Source: Roseiflexaceae bacterium
GTDB taxonomy: Bacteria > Chloroflexota > Chloroflexia > Chloroflexales > Roseiflexaceae
Length of the DNA stretch: 44,159 nucleotides
Direction of reading: 5' to 3'
Assembly: GCA_947474225.1 (NCBI GenBank)
Contig: CANJHS010000024.1
Location: 1 to 44,159, forward strand
The notes below the pieces were generated by a model. It searched no databases and was not told the origin of the DNA. It saw only the letters and a program-made list of their open reading frames with translations. Position 1 is the stretch's first letter. Each line of letters begins with the position of its first letter. Below, piece after piece: positions 15,457 to 22,546 of this stretch. The position numbers and the translations under genes were made by a program.

Positions 15457-16116
15457 TTACCCGTAGTAATCGGTGGTCGAATTGAGTTCGGCGTCGTTGA
15501 GGACAATGCCGACGATATTGGCTTTGGACTTTTCGAGCACCGCGCGGGCCTGCTTGGCGGGTTCGCGACGCGTGTGTCCAGCACGCAGTACCAACACCAC
15601 GCCATCGACGCGCGGTGCGAGGACGACCGCATCGGTGACCGCCAGGACCGGTGGGGTGTCGATGATAATAACGTCTGCGATATCACGCAGTGCGTGCAGA
15701 ATCTCGCCGATGCGGCGTGAGCCGAGGATGTCGGCCGGGCGCGGCGGCAGCGGTCCACTGGCCAGCAACTGCAAGCCTGGCACAGAGGTCTGCTGCAACG
15801 GGGCTGGCGTCCCCTCGCTGGCGAGCAGCATCGTCGTGATGCCGATGTCGTTGCTCAAGCCAAACAACGTATGCAGCGCGGGTCGGCGCAAATCGCAGTC
15901 CACCAACACGACACGTTGTTCTGCCTGGGCCATAGTAATGGCCAAATTGGCGGCGACTTGGGATTTGCCTTCGTCGATGCCGGCGCTGGTGACGGTCAAG
16001 AGTTGGAGGGTGCGGTCGAGACCGGCAAATTGGATATTGGTACGCAGGGTACGGAACGCCTCGGCAGCGGCTGACTGCGGGTCGCTGAGGGCGACCAAGC
16101 TGGACGTATTGGTCAT
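15457..16116 (-). CDS. CpsD/CapB-type tyrosine kinase (BY-kinase)
   Basis: A 219-residue cytoplasmic ATPase/kinase that autophosphorylates and drives polysaccharide polymerisation with its membrane partner. It has Walker A SAGIDEGKSQ, Walker A' VVLVDCDLRRPALH and Walker B VIIIDTPP, with AEAFRTLRTNIQFA at the front as in CpsD. The C-terminal tyrosine cluster is very short (TTDYYG). GGAGG precedes the ATG, which overlaps the Wzz gene stop by four bases (ATGA), so translation is coupled. It needs an external transmembrane activator, most likely one of the two Wzz-like proteins upstream. Confidence 0.9.
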   Translation of the reverse strand: MTNTSSLVALSDPQSAAAEAFRTLRTNIQFAGLDRTLQLLTVTSAGIDEGKSQVAANLAITMAQAEQRVVLVDCDLRRPALHTLFGLSNDIGITTMLLASEGTPAPLQQTSVPGLQLLASGPLPPRPADILGSRRIGEILHALRDIADVIIIDTPPVLAVTDAVVLAPRVDGVVLVLRAGHTRREPAKQARAVLEKSKANIVGIVLNDAELNSTTDYYG

Positions 16117-16805
16117 TGGGCTTTCCTCCCTGCATTCCGGCGATCAGGATTGGTGGACTGCGTAGGGATAGCGCCGATGACCGTCAGGCCGACCAGTGTC
16201 TCGACGTCTTCGCTGTTTTTGAGGGTGTCGTCGAGGGCATCGAGCACCAGTGCCAGCAACAAACCGACGATCAGACCGAGGAAGGCACCCGCCGCGACGT
16301 TGATTTTGGTCTGTGGGCGATACAAGGTCGGCGGTGTAGCCGGTGTCGTCATCCGCATGTTGATTTTGTCGGTACCTTCGAGTCCGTCATTGAGCGAACT
16401 GACCAAGGCCGCCATGTTTTCGCCGACTGCATTGGCTAATTTGGGGGCCAAGTCGACATCGGGGTAATCGACCTGCACAATCATTTTGCGATCGTCGGCA
16501 TTAGCCTGGATCGAAATGTGCTCGAGCAACCACTCGGGAGTGCGGTCGAGTTGCAGTTGGGCGCTGAGTTTTTCGATTTGGGGGCGCGCCAACGCCAATT
16601 GCTTGTAACTATTCATATTGTTGGTCAACACAATCGACAAGCCGTTGTCGTTGCGATTGGGGACAACCAGATAGCTCGCCTCGGAGCGATACAGCGGCTC
16701 TTGGAGCTTGCTGAAAATGTATGCTGCCACAGCCGTCAAGACCATCGCAAAAATGACCGGTAGCCAGCGGCGCCGGAAGATTTTGAAGTACTCACTCAAG
16801 CGCAT
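16113..16805 (-). CDS. Wzz/CpsC-like chain-length determinant, BY-kinase activator
   Basis: A 230-residue membrane protein with a cytoplasmic N-terminus (MRLSEYFKIFRRRW), a first transmembrane helix at ~14-30 and an external domain. A second helix (AAGAFLGLIVGLLLALVLDALDD) is preceded by the TPATPPTLYRPQ proline-rich stretch usual before the second Wzz helix. The cytoplasmic tail (LKNSEDVETLVGLTVIGAIP) is of the kind that activates the kinase made by the next gene. The ATG is preceded by GAGGGAG and overlaps the upstream Wzz-like gene by 14 bases. Confidence 0.88.
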   Translation of the reverse strand: MRLSEYFKIFRRRWLPVIFAMVLTAVAAYIFSKLQEPLYRSEASYLVVPNRNDNGLSIVLTNNMNSYKQLALARPQIEKLSAQLQLDRTPEWLLEHISIQANADDRKMIVQVDYPDVDLAPKLANAVGENMAALVSSLNDGLEGTDKINMRMTTPATPPTLYRPQTKINVAAGAFLGLIVGLLLALVLDALDDTLKNSEDVETLVGLTVIGAIPTQSTNPDRRNAGRKAQ

Positions 16806-17385
16806 GTGCGTCTGCTCCCTCTACCCCGCGGATGGTGATGACAAGAAGTCCGAGCAATGCACCAGCCAGTGCGCGCAACAGCGCCGACGCAATCTGATCG
16901 CGCCAGACCGATACCCGCTCGGGGTTGTCTTGGTGCGCCAAAACTGCGATGTTGACGGTGGTCAGCCCGCTCGTATTGCCCCACAACAGTGTACCATCCC
17001 GCGCGAGTACTGCCACGGCCGCGTCGCGGATAGCCAAAAGCACTCCTGGGTTATTGCCGCTCACCGTGAATGTAACCGTCCGGTTGTCATTCCGGACGTC
17101 GAGTGCTGCGGCGACATCCTGCGCTTTCAGGCCACTTCCGGCCAGTTCGGCGACTTTGGTCTGGTAGGCGGCGCTGCGACTAATCGCGGGGAAGTCGTAT
17201 GCCAGCGTGTCTCCGGTGTCGTTCATCGGCGCACGATTGGTCAACACAATACTCTGGGATACCGCATAGCGTGTGGGAGCAAGGATACTGGGTATCAGCG
17301 CACTCAGCAGCAAGACCACCGCAGGAACTGCCAGCGCCCACCAGCGCCGCGTGATGACCCGTGCGAGTCGACTGTAGTCATCCAT
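16792..17385 (-). CDS. short Wzz-like membrane protein
   Basis: A 197-residue protein with the same layout as its downstream neighbour: a short N-terminal cytoplasmic part (MDDYSRLARVITRRWW), a transmembrane helix, an external region of about 130 residues, and a second helix (ALAGALLGLLVITI) near the C-terminus. The cytoplasmic tail is only about a dozen residues, too short to act like a kinase-activating tail. The ATG at 17385 has GAGGTGG upstream. The gene overlaps the GT4 gene by eight bases and the Wzz gene by 14. It probably forms mixed assemblies with the larger Wzz protein; that is an inference. Confidence 0.75.
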   Translation of the reverse strand: MDDYSRLARVITRRWWALAVPAVVLLLSALIPSILAPTRYAVSQSIVLTNRAPMNDTGDTLAYDFPAISRSAAYQTKVAELAGSGLKAQDVAAALDVRNDNRTVTFTVSGNNPGVLLAIRDAAVAVLARDGTLLWGNTSGLTTVNIAVLAHQDNPERVSVWRDQIASALLRALAGALLGLLVITIRGVEGADAHALE

Positions 17386-18469
17386 TGTCCACCTCGTGAT
17401 GATTAACGACGAAATCGCGGATCCTGGCAATAAATCGATCACGCCCAAAAGACTCCGCGTGGGTGCGTATCGCGCTAGCATCCCATGCGATGTGCTCGGC
17501 TCGATGGAGCGCCTGCTCCAATGCAGCAGCTTCTTGGGCGGGAAAGAACAGCCCCGTGCTGCCCTCAATAACTGTATCCAGTGCACCTCCACCATGGTAG
17601 GCGATGACGGGCCGGCCAGCAGCCATCGCCTCGAGTGGGGTGATGCCGAAGTCTTCTTCGCCGGGGAACAGAAATGCTTTGCAGCCCGTATATAAATCGA
17701 GACGTTCTTGCTCACTGACGCGACCAACGAAGCGGACGGTGGGTCCTGCCATGGCCATCAGTGCAGCTTTGTCACGCCCTTCTCCAAATACCACCAGTGG
17801 GACATTGCGTGCCGTGCAGGCTTGGATGGCCAAGTCGATGCGCTTGTATGGGACCAAGCGCCCGCCCGTCAGGTAGTAATCGCCGGCAGGTCGTACCTGG
17901 AACGGTGCGAGGTCGACCGGCGGTGGGATAATCGTGGCGCTGCGACCATAGTGTGTATTGATACGCTCGGCGACGACCTTCGAATTTGCAATGAAGTGTG
18001 TAACCCGTGTAGAACTCGCCACGTCCCAGCGCCGTAAGGAGGCTAACATTGGCTGCATCAGGATGCGCCGCAGGCTATCGATTCGTTCCCGCGCGACATA
18101 CGCGTCGGTTTGCCAGGCAAAGCGCATCGGCGTGTGGCAATAACAGATATGCGTCGCACCCGGGGGTGGGATGATACCTTTGCCGTAAGCACTGCTACTG
18201 CTGAGGATGAGGTTGTAGGGGCGCATGTCAAAGGATTCGAAGGCCCGTGGGTAGAGCATGAAGTAATGGCGGAAGTATCGCTTCCATGCTGGCAGACGCT
18301 GCATCCAGCTGGTACGGATGTCCCACGAGTGCATTGCGCTGGGCATTGCGGCGGGGTCGTAAATAGACGTGTACACTGGTGCAAGCGGATACACGTCGTG
18401 TAACGCTTCGAGCACGCGTTCTGCGCCACCATATTGGTTGAGATAGTCGTGTACGAGTGCTGTATGCAC
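17378..18469 (-). CDS. glycosyltransferase family 4
   Basis: A 363-residue GT-B transferase that adds a sugar from a nucleotide donor to a growing lipid-linked glycan at the inner face of the membrane. It opens with VHTALVHDYLNQYGGAERVLEAL, a start typical of WbaZ/mannosyltransferase-like GT4 enzymes. The donor-binding half has GRLVPYKRIDLAI, FVGRVSEQERLDLY and PGEEDFGITPLEAMAAGRPVIAY with the E-x7-E motif. The GTG at 18469 is preceded by AGGA at five bases. The in-frame ATG at 18538 lies upstream of the TATAAT box and is rejected. It is the first gene of the polysaccharide operon. Confidence 0.9.
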   Translation of the reverse strand: MHTALVHDYLNQYGGAERVLEALHDVYPLAPVYTSIYDPAAMPSAMHSWDIRTSWMQRLPAWKRYFRHYFMLYPRAFESFDMRPYNLILSSSSAYGKGIIPPPGATHICYCHTPMRFAWQTDAYVARERIDSLRRILMQPMLASLRRWDVASSTRVTHFIANSKVVAERINTHYGRSATIIPPPVDLAPFQVRPAGDYYLTGGRLVPYKRIDLAIQACTARNVPLVVFGEGRDKAALMAMAGPTVRFVGRVSEQERLDLYTGCKAFLFPGEEDFGITPLEAMAAGRPVIAYHGGGALDTVIEGSTGLFFPAQEAAALEQALHRAEHIAWDASAIRTHAESFGRDRFIARIRDFVVNHHEVDNG

Positions 18470-18518
18470 AGATTTCCTAATTTCTTCACATTGGCTATTC
18501 ACAGAACACTGTATTGTG

Positions 18519-18524
18519 ATTATA
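18519..18524 (-). promoter_or_regulatory. -10 box of the polysaccharide operon
   Basis: A perfect TATAAT on the minus strand about 50 bases before the GTG of the GT4 gene. Weaker -10-like boxes on the plus strand (TATAGT, TATGAT at 18521-18531) overlap it, so this is a divergent promoter region for the gene at 18594. Confidence 0.55.
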
Positions 18525-18593
18525 GTATGATGGCGCAACGATGCGATGGATTCGCTCGAATGAATGACGAATAATCTTCGTCAGAGGAATGCA

Positions 18594-19601
18594 ATGAATA
18601 CGTCGGAACAAGAGTTACATCAACTCTTTACGAGTGCAAGCATGGGACAGGTCGCGTACCGATCATGGGCAAATCAGGCCCGCAAAGAACGCCGCTTCAA
18701 CATCGCGCGCCTATTCGATGCGTTGTGCGCCTCGCGTGGTGCCCGTGCTGAACGAGCCTTTGCCGCAACACGCGGCGTGAGTGATACCGCACATAACATC
18801 GAAAGTTCGCTCAAAGGTATAGTTCCACTCCCGGTCGAGATGATCCGTATAACCGGCACAACTGACCACGCCCGCGAACTCCTTGGACGGGCTGCACATG
18901 CAATTGCCGAACGACGCGACATGAATGCCACCGAATTGGGTGATTTGTTCGTCTGCATTACCTGCGGCGAGACGCGCGAAGGCGAACTCATCGGCGCGTG
19001 CCCTGCCTGTGGTGCAGTCCCCGAAGCACATAAACGCTTTTTGGCCATCGAAGCCATGGGTACCCTCGGACCACATGCCATCATGCATGCCCTCGAACAC
19101 ACCGAGGCAACGCTGCGGGCCATGCTGAGTGATGTCGATGATGCGATTTTGTCATGCCTTGGTCCAGATCGAGAACCATCCCTCAAAGAGGTCCTGGGTC
19201 ATCTCAACGACATGAACTTCGTCTTTTGTGAGCGCGCAACGCTCATTCTCGATACCAGCACTCCCCAGCTTTCATCGGCACACCCGCCAAAGTTGCTCGC
19301 CGCAGCACATTATCGGAGCCGTGACATCCGCGCCATTCTGCAGGCGTTCCATGATTCACGCCACGAATGTTTGATGATTCTGCGTGGCTTGACGAGTGCT
19401 GCGTGGCATCGCGGAGCCGACCATGTCTCGTACGGTCGCGTCAATCTGCTCCATCAAGGGAATTGGATGGTCCAGCACGAGCGTGCCCATCTCATCGAGA
19501 TGGCCCAGCAACGACACGACCTATTGGTCGCCTGTGGGAAGGGTGAGATCGATGCCAAACGTATTGACCTCATTGGCGAACGTATGAATGAAGGCGAATA
19601 A
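18594..19601 (+). CDS. rubrerythrin-like / DinB-like fusion protein with a zinc-ribbon, iron ligands missing
   Basis: 335 residues in two parts. Residues ~10-150 resemble rubrerythrin: a helical part (ASMGQVAYRSWANQARKERR, FDALCASRGARAERAF), then a rubredoxin-like metal site with Cys121, Cys124, Cys136 and Cys139 (CITCG and CPACG). The Glu and His residues that hold the two iron atoms in true rubrerythrins appear replaced, for instance SMG where GES is expected. Residues ~170-310 look like a DinB four-helix bundle, with candidate metal-binding His203, His295 and His299 (VQHERAHLIEM). The ATG follows AGAGGA. The gene overlaps the next by 14 bases. Its function is unknown; a metal or thiol role is plausible. 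Confidence 0.7.
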   Translation: MNTSEQELHQLFTSASMGQVAYRSWANQARKERRFNIARLFDALCASRGARAERAFAATRGVSDTAHNIESSLKGIVPLPVEMIRITGTTDHARELLGRAAHAIAERRDMNATELGDLFVCITCGETREGELIGACPACGAVPEAHKRFLAIEAMGTLGPHAIMHALEHTEATLRAMLSDVDDAILSCLGPDREPSLKEVLGHLNDMNFVFCERATLILDTSTPQLSSAHPPKLLAAAHYRSRDIRAILQAFHDSRHECLMILRGLTSAAWHRGADHVSYGRVNLLHQGNWMVQHERAHLIEMAQQRHDLLVACGKGEIDAKRIDLIGERMNEGE

Positions 19602-20400
19602 AGCTCCCAAATACGCCATCGAAGAGGTTACCCCCAACCACTTCATCGTCAACGACGTACGGGTGACTCCGTTCTTGCGTGGCGAGGGTGACCTCGTCGG
19701 CAATCGGTTCACCCTCACGTCGTGGCGCCGTAATGGCATGTTGGCGCGCATCGCCGAGCGTGGATTGTCGGTGTTTGCGCTCGAGCAGATGGTCGAAAAG
19801 CTGCCGCACCTGCCGATGGCTTTTCCTATTGGCGACGAGGTGTTTCATCCGCAGCACAACACCACCGACCGGTATAGCTACTTCGATCCTACGACCTACA
19901 GCATCACTCCGTGTGAACCCTACACCTACGAAGGTGTGGATGGTGTCATCATGCGTCTGGGCTGGATTATCCGCATCCGCCGGAGCCGTGGCATGACCGA
20001 ATGGCACGTCTGTCGCATGGGCGGCCGGCAATTGCAGTGGACCCATCCGCTCTCGGAGCAATCGGCACTCCTGCACGGCTACGCCCAAGCACAGTTCGAA
20101 GCTCCGCCCCTGCGCGCCAGCGTACACGACGATGTCGTCACACTCACGCTGCCCACGCTGCCCGATGCCTACGAGCGACTGCTTCGCAAGTGTGCCCTCG
20201 CCGACGGGAGTGTGCGCGTGTGGACGTTCCCGATGGCGCACGCAATCTTTGTCGTGCAGATTCTCGCCGAGCTGGGCATCATCGTCGACACATCCAATCT
20301 CGTGTTACCCGAGCCCGACGAGGACGATGACGACGACGTGGAATACGACGATGACGACGATACTTGGGCTGATGACGACGAGGATGACGACGATGACTGA
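19588..20400 (+). CDS. unrecognised protein with a highly acidic C-terminal tail
   Basis: 270 residues, no family recognised. The body (~1-240) is soluble and mixed alpha/beta, rich in aromatic residues, with Arg-rich WIIRIRRSRGMTEWHVC near residue 135. The last 30 residues contain 23 Asp or Glu, in runs such as EPDEDDDDD and ADDDEDDDDD. Acidic tails of this kind occur in proteins that bind basic partners or metals, but no function can be claimed. The ATG at 19588 overlaps the fusion-protein gene by 14 bases and has no good ribosome site, so it probably relies on coupled translation. It overlaps the next gene by eight bases. Confidence 0.65.
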   Translation: MKANKAPKYAIEEVTPNHFIVNDVRVTPFLRGEGDLVGNRFTLTSWRRNGMLARIAERGLSVFALEQMVEKLPHLPMAFPIGDEVFHPQHNTTDRYSYFDPTTYSITPCEPYTYEGVDGVIMRLGWIIRIRRSRGMTEWHVCRMGGRQLQWTHPLSEQSALLHGYAQAQFEAPPLRASVHDDVVTLTLPTLPDAYERLLRKCALADGSVRVWTFPMAHAIFVVQILAELGIIVDTSNLVLPEPDEDDDDDVEYDDDDDTWADDDEDDDDD

Positions 20401-21094
20401 GTTCCGCGACATTTACGCAGATGTCGGTCTTGCACGGGCCTACCATGAGCTGGTCAACTGTGAAGATTATCAGGGTAATCTGGCGCGCTATATTCACACA
20501 CACGCGGACCTCGAGCAATCACGGGTTCTCGACATGGGCAGCGGCACCGGACGTGTCGCTGCCCTCATGGCTGCGTCGTGCCGCGAATTGACCTTGTGCG
20601 ATCGTGCGCCAGCGATGCTCGCCGTCGCACGCGAACACCTGCCCACATCGGTGCGCATCGATATCGCAGACAACACCGCGTTGCCCTACGGCGCTGGTGC
20701 ATTTGATGTGGTAACGGCGGGATGGAGCTTCGGGCATGCCACCGAGTGGCTCCCCGATATCTGGCAAGACAATGTGCGCGCCGCGGTGCGCGAGATGCTT
20801 CGCGTTTTGGCGCCAGGTGGCGTCGCAATGATCTTCGAGACGCTGGGTTCTGGTGTGACACAACCGGCACCGCCCAATGCGAATCTGGCGGCTTGTTATG
20901 CATTGTTTGAATCTGAGTTTGGCTTTACACGGACTGCGATTGCCACCCACTATCGATTTGCTTCGGTCGCCGAGGCGACGCGCCTGACGCAGTTCTTTTT
21001 TGGGTTTGCCATGGACAGCAGCGCACAAGCCGATGGCAGCGCCATTGTGCCCGAGTGGACTGGCGCATGGCAGGTCCGGCGCGCACGGGTATAA
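20393..21094 (+). CDS. class I SAM-dependent methyltransferase
   Basis: A 233-residue enzyme that moves a methyl group from S-adenosylmethionine to an unknown acceptor. Motif I is VLDMGSGTGRVAAL. An acidic residue follows at the end of the second strand (LTLCDRAPAML), and later segments are FDVVTAGWSFGHA and REMLRVLAPGGVAMIFETLG. The N-terminal cap is YADVGLARAYHEL. The ATG at 20393 lies inside the Asp codons of the previous gene's tail, so the two overlap by eight bases. It is the third gene of a coupled trio with the rubrerythrin-like/DinB protein and the acidic-tail protein. Confidence 0.82.
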   Translation: MTEFRDIYADVGLARAYHELVNCEDYQGNLARYIHTHADLEQSRVLDMGSGTGRVAALMAASCRELTLCDRAPAMLAVAREHLPTSVRIDIADNTALPYGAGAFDVVTAGWSFGHATEWLPDIWQDNVRAAVREMLRVLAPGGVAMIFETLGSGVTQPAPPNANLAACYALFESEFGFTRTAIATHYRFASVAEATRLTQFFFGFAMDSSAQADGSAIVPEWTGAWQVRRARV

Positions 21095-21095
21095 T
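21090..21095 (+). promoter_or_regulatory. -10 box upstream of murT
   Basis: A perfect TATAAT overlapping the stop codon of the methyltransferase gene. It gives murT and probably argS a start independent of the upstream trio. Confidence 0.55.
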
Positions 21096-21128
21096 ACATA
21101 CAATCCGTGTGCGTAAGCACCACAGCTG

Positions 21129-22523
21129 ATGAGTAGCCCGTGCATGCGTGAACTTTTGGCAATTTGGATTGGTCGAGCGGCAGGGATCCTGAGCCGGCGG
21201 CTCGGGCGTGGCGGTGGCACAACGGTGCCTGGTCGCGTTGCGCGGCGTATTTCGCCGACCATTTTGCAGCACCTGACGGCTCGATTGCCCCAGGGGGTCG
21301 TCGTGGTGGCCGGTACCAACGGCAAAACGACCACGACCCGCATGATTGCTTCGTTGCTCCACGGCGCTGGGTGGCGCTTGCTCCACAATCGCTCAGGTGC
21401 CAATTTGGTTAGTGGTGTCACTGCAACGGTGATTGAGGGAGTCCGCTGGAATGGCGCGTTGCCATATGATGCCGCGTTGTTTGAATGTGACGAAGCTGCG
21501 CTCCCGCAGATTATCCGCGAATCACAGCCGCGTATGGTCGTGTTGCACAATCTGTTCCGCGACCAACTCGACCGCTACGGCGAAGTCGACACCATCGCAG
21601 CCAATTGGTTACGCGCCTTGGCAACGTTACCGGCGAGCACCATCGTCCTCCTCAATGGCGATGACCCGTCACTCGCACGCTTGGGTGCGGCACTGCACTG
21701 CACGGTCATAGCGTATGGCAACGAAGACATCAGTAGTGCGCGCGGCTCGGTAGCGCACCTTGCAGACGCGGGGTTTTGTCAGTGCGGCACGGCGTTCACC
21801 TACACGGTCCGGTTTTTTGGGCATATCGGACACTATGCCTGCCCCAATTGCGGATTTACCCGACCACAGCCTCTCTACGCATTGAAAAGCGTCGTACCCG
21901 ACGCCTTGCGGGGCAGCGCGCTGACGCTCAGCACGCCCACGGGTGTGGTTGATGTGCACCTCCCGATGCCTGGTCTGTACAACGCGATGAACGCGCTCGC
22001 TGCTGTGGCGACCACCGATGCGCTCGGGCTCAGGCCAAACTACGCGCCGGTGTTTGCGCAGTTCCAAGCGGCCTTTGGCCGGTACGAGGTCGTCCAGACA
22101 CCGTCGCACACCCTCGTCTTGGCGCTCATCAAAAACCCCATCGGCGCCAGCGAGACACTGCGCATGCTGGTCGAGGCATGGCACACCACCGTTGGCATGC
22201 TCATTGTCATAAACGACCGTGACGCCGATGGTACCGATGTCTCGTGGTTGTGGGATGCAGACTTCGAGCTCCTGCCAGCGCATCTGACGAGTGTTATTGT
22301 GAGCGGGACTCGTGCCGCAGATATGCATGTCCGGTTGAAGTATGCTGGGGTGCCTGCTTCAGCCATCGACACCATCGATGATATAGCGGCCGCCCTCGAT
22401 GCAACCCTCGCTGCACAACCCGTTGGATCAACGGTGTATGTATTACCCACTTATACGGCCATGCTTGAGCTCCGTACCGTACTGGTTGCACGCGGTTGGG
22501 CACAACCGTTTTGGGCAGACTAA
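21129..22523 (+). CDS. murT: MurT-like Mur ligase family protein (lipid II amidotransferase subunit type)
   Basis: A 464-residue ATP-using ligase related to MurE/MurF. The P-loop is VVAGTNGKTTTT (Gly62-Thr68). A four-Cys zinc ribbon (CQCG and CPNCG) is inserted in the middle domain, as in MurT. The C-terminal DUF1727 domain shows LVLALIKNPIGASE and INDRDADGTDVSWLWDADFE. In Gram-positive bacteria MurT works with the glutaminase GatD to amidate the D-Glu of lipid II. GatD is not next door here, so the role is inferred from the family. The ATG at 21129 follows the promoter closely and has no strong ribosome site. Confidence 0.87.
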   Translation: MSSPCMRELLAIWIGRAAGILSRRLGRGGGTTVPGRVARRISPTILQHLTARLPQGVVVVAGTNGKTTTTRMIASLLHGAGWRLLHNRSGANLVSGVTATVIEGVRWNGALPYDAALFECDEAALPQIIRESQPRMVVLHNLFRDQLDRYGEVDTIAANWLRALATLPASTIVLLNGDDPSLARLGAALHCTVIAYGNEDISSARGSVAHLADAGFCQCGTAFTYTVRFFGHIGHYACPNCGFTRPQPLYALKSVVPDALRGSALTLSTPTGVVDVHLPMPGLYNAMNALAAVATTDALGLRPNYAPVFAQFQAAFGRYEVVQTPSHTLVLALIKNPIGASETLRMLVEAWHTTVGMLIVINDRDADGTDVSWLWDADFELLPAHLTSVIVSGTRAADMHVRLKYAGVPASAIDTIDDIAAALDATLAAQPVGSTVYVLPTYTAMLELRTVLVARGWAQPFWAD

Positions 22524-22546
22524 GTCATTTACGAAAGGATTCTTCC

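Noticed and set aside
20169..20435. A Ser-rich minus-strand frame opposite the acidic tail
   Set aside because: It is the complement of repeated Asp codons (GAC/GAT gives GTC/ATC and TCG/TCA shifts) and has no independent signal.
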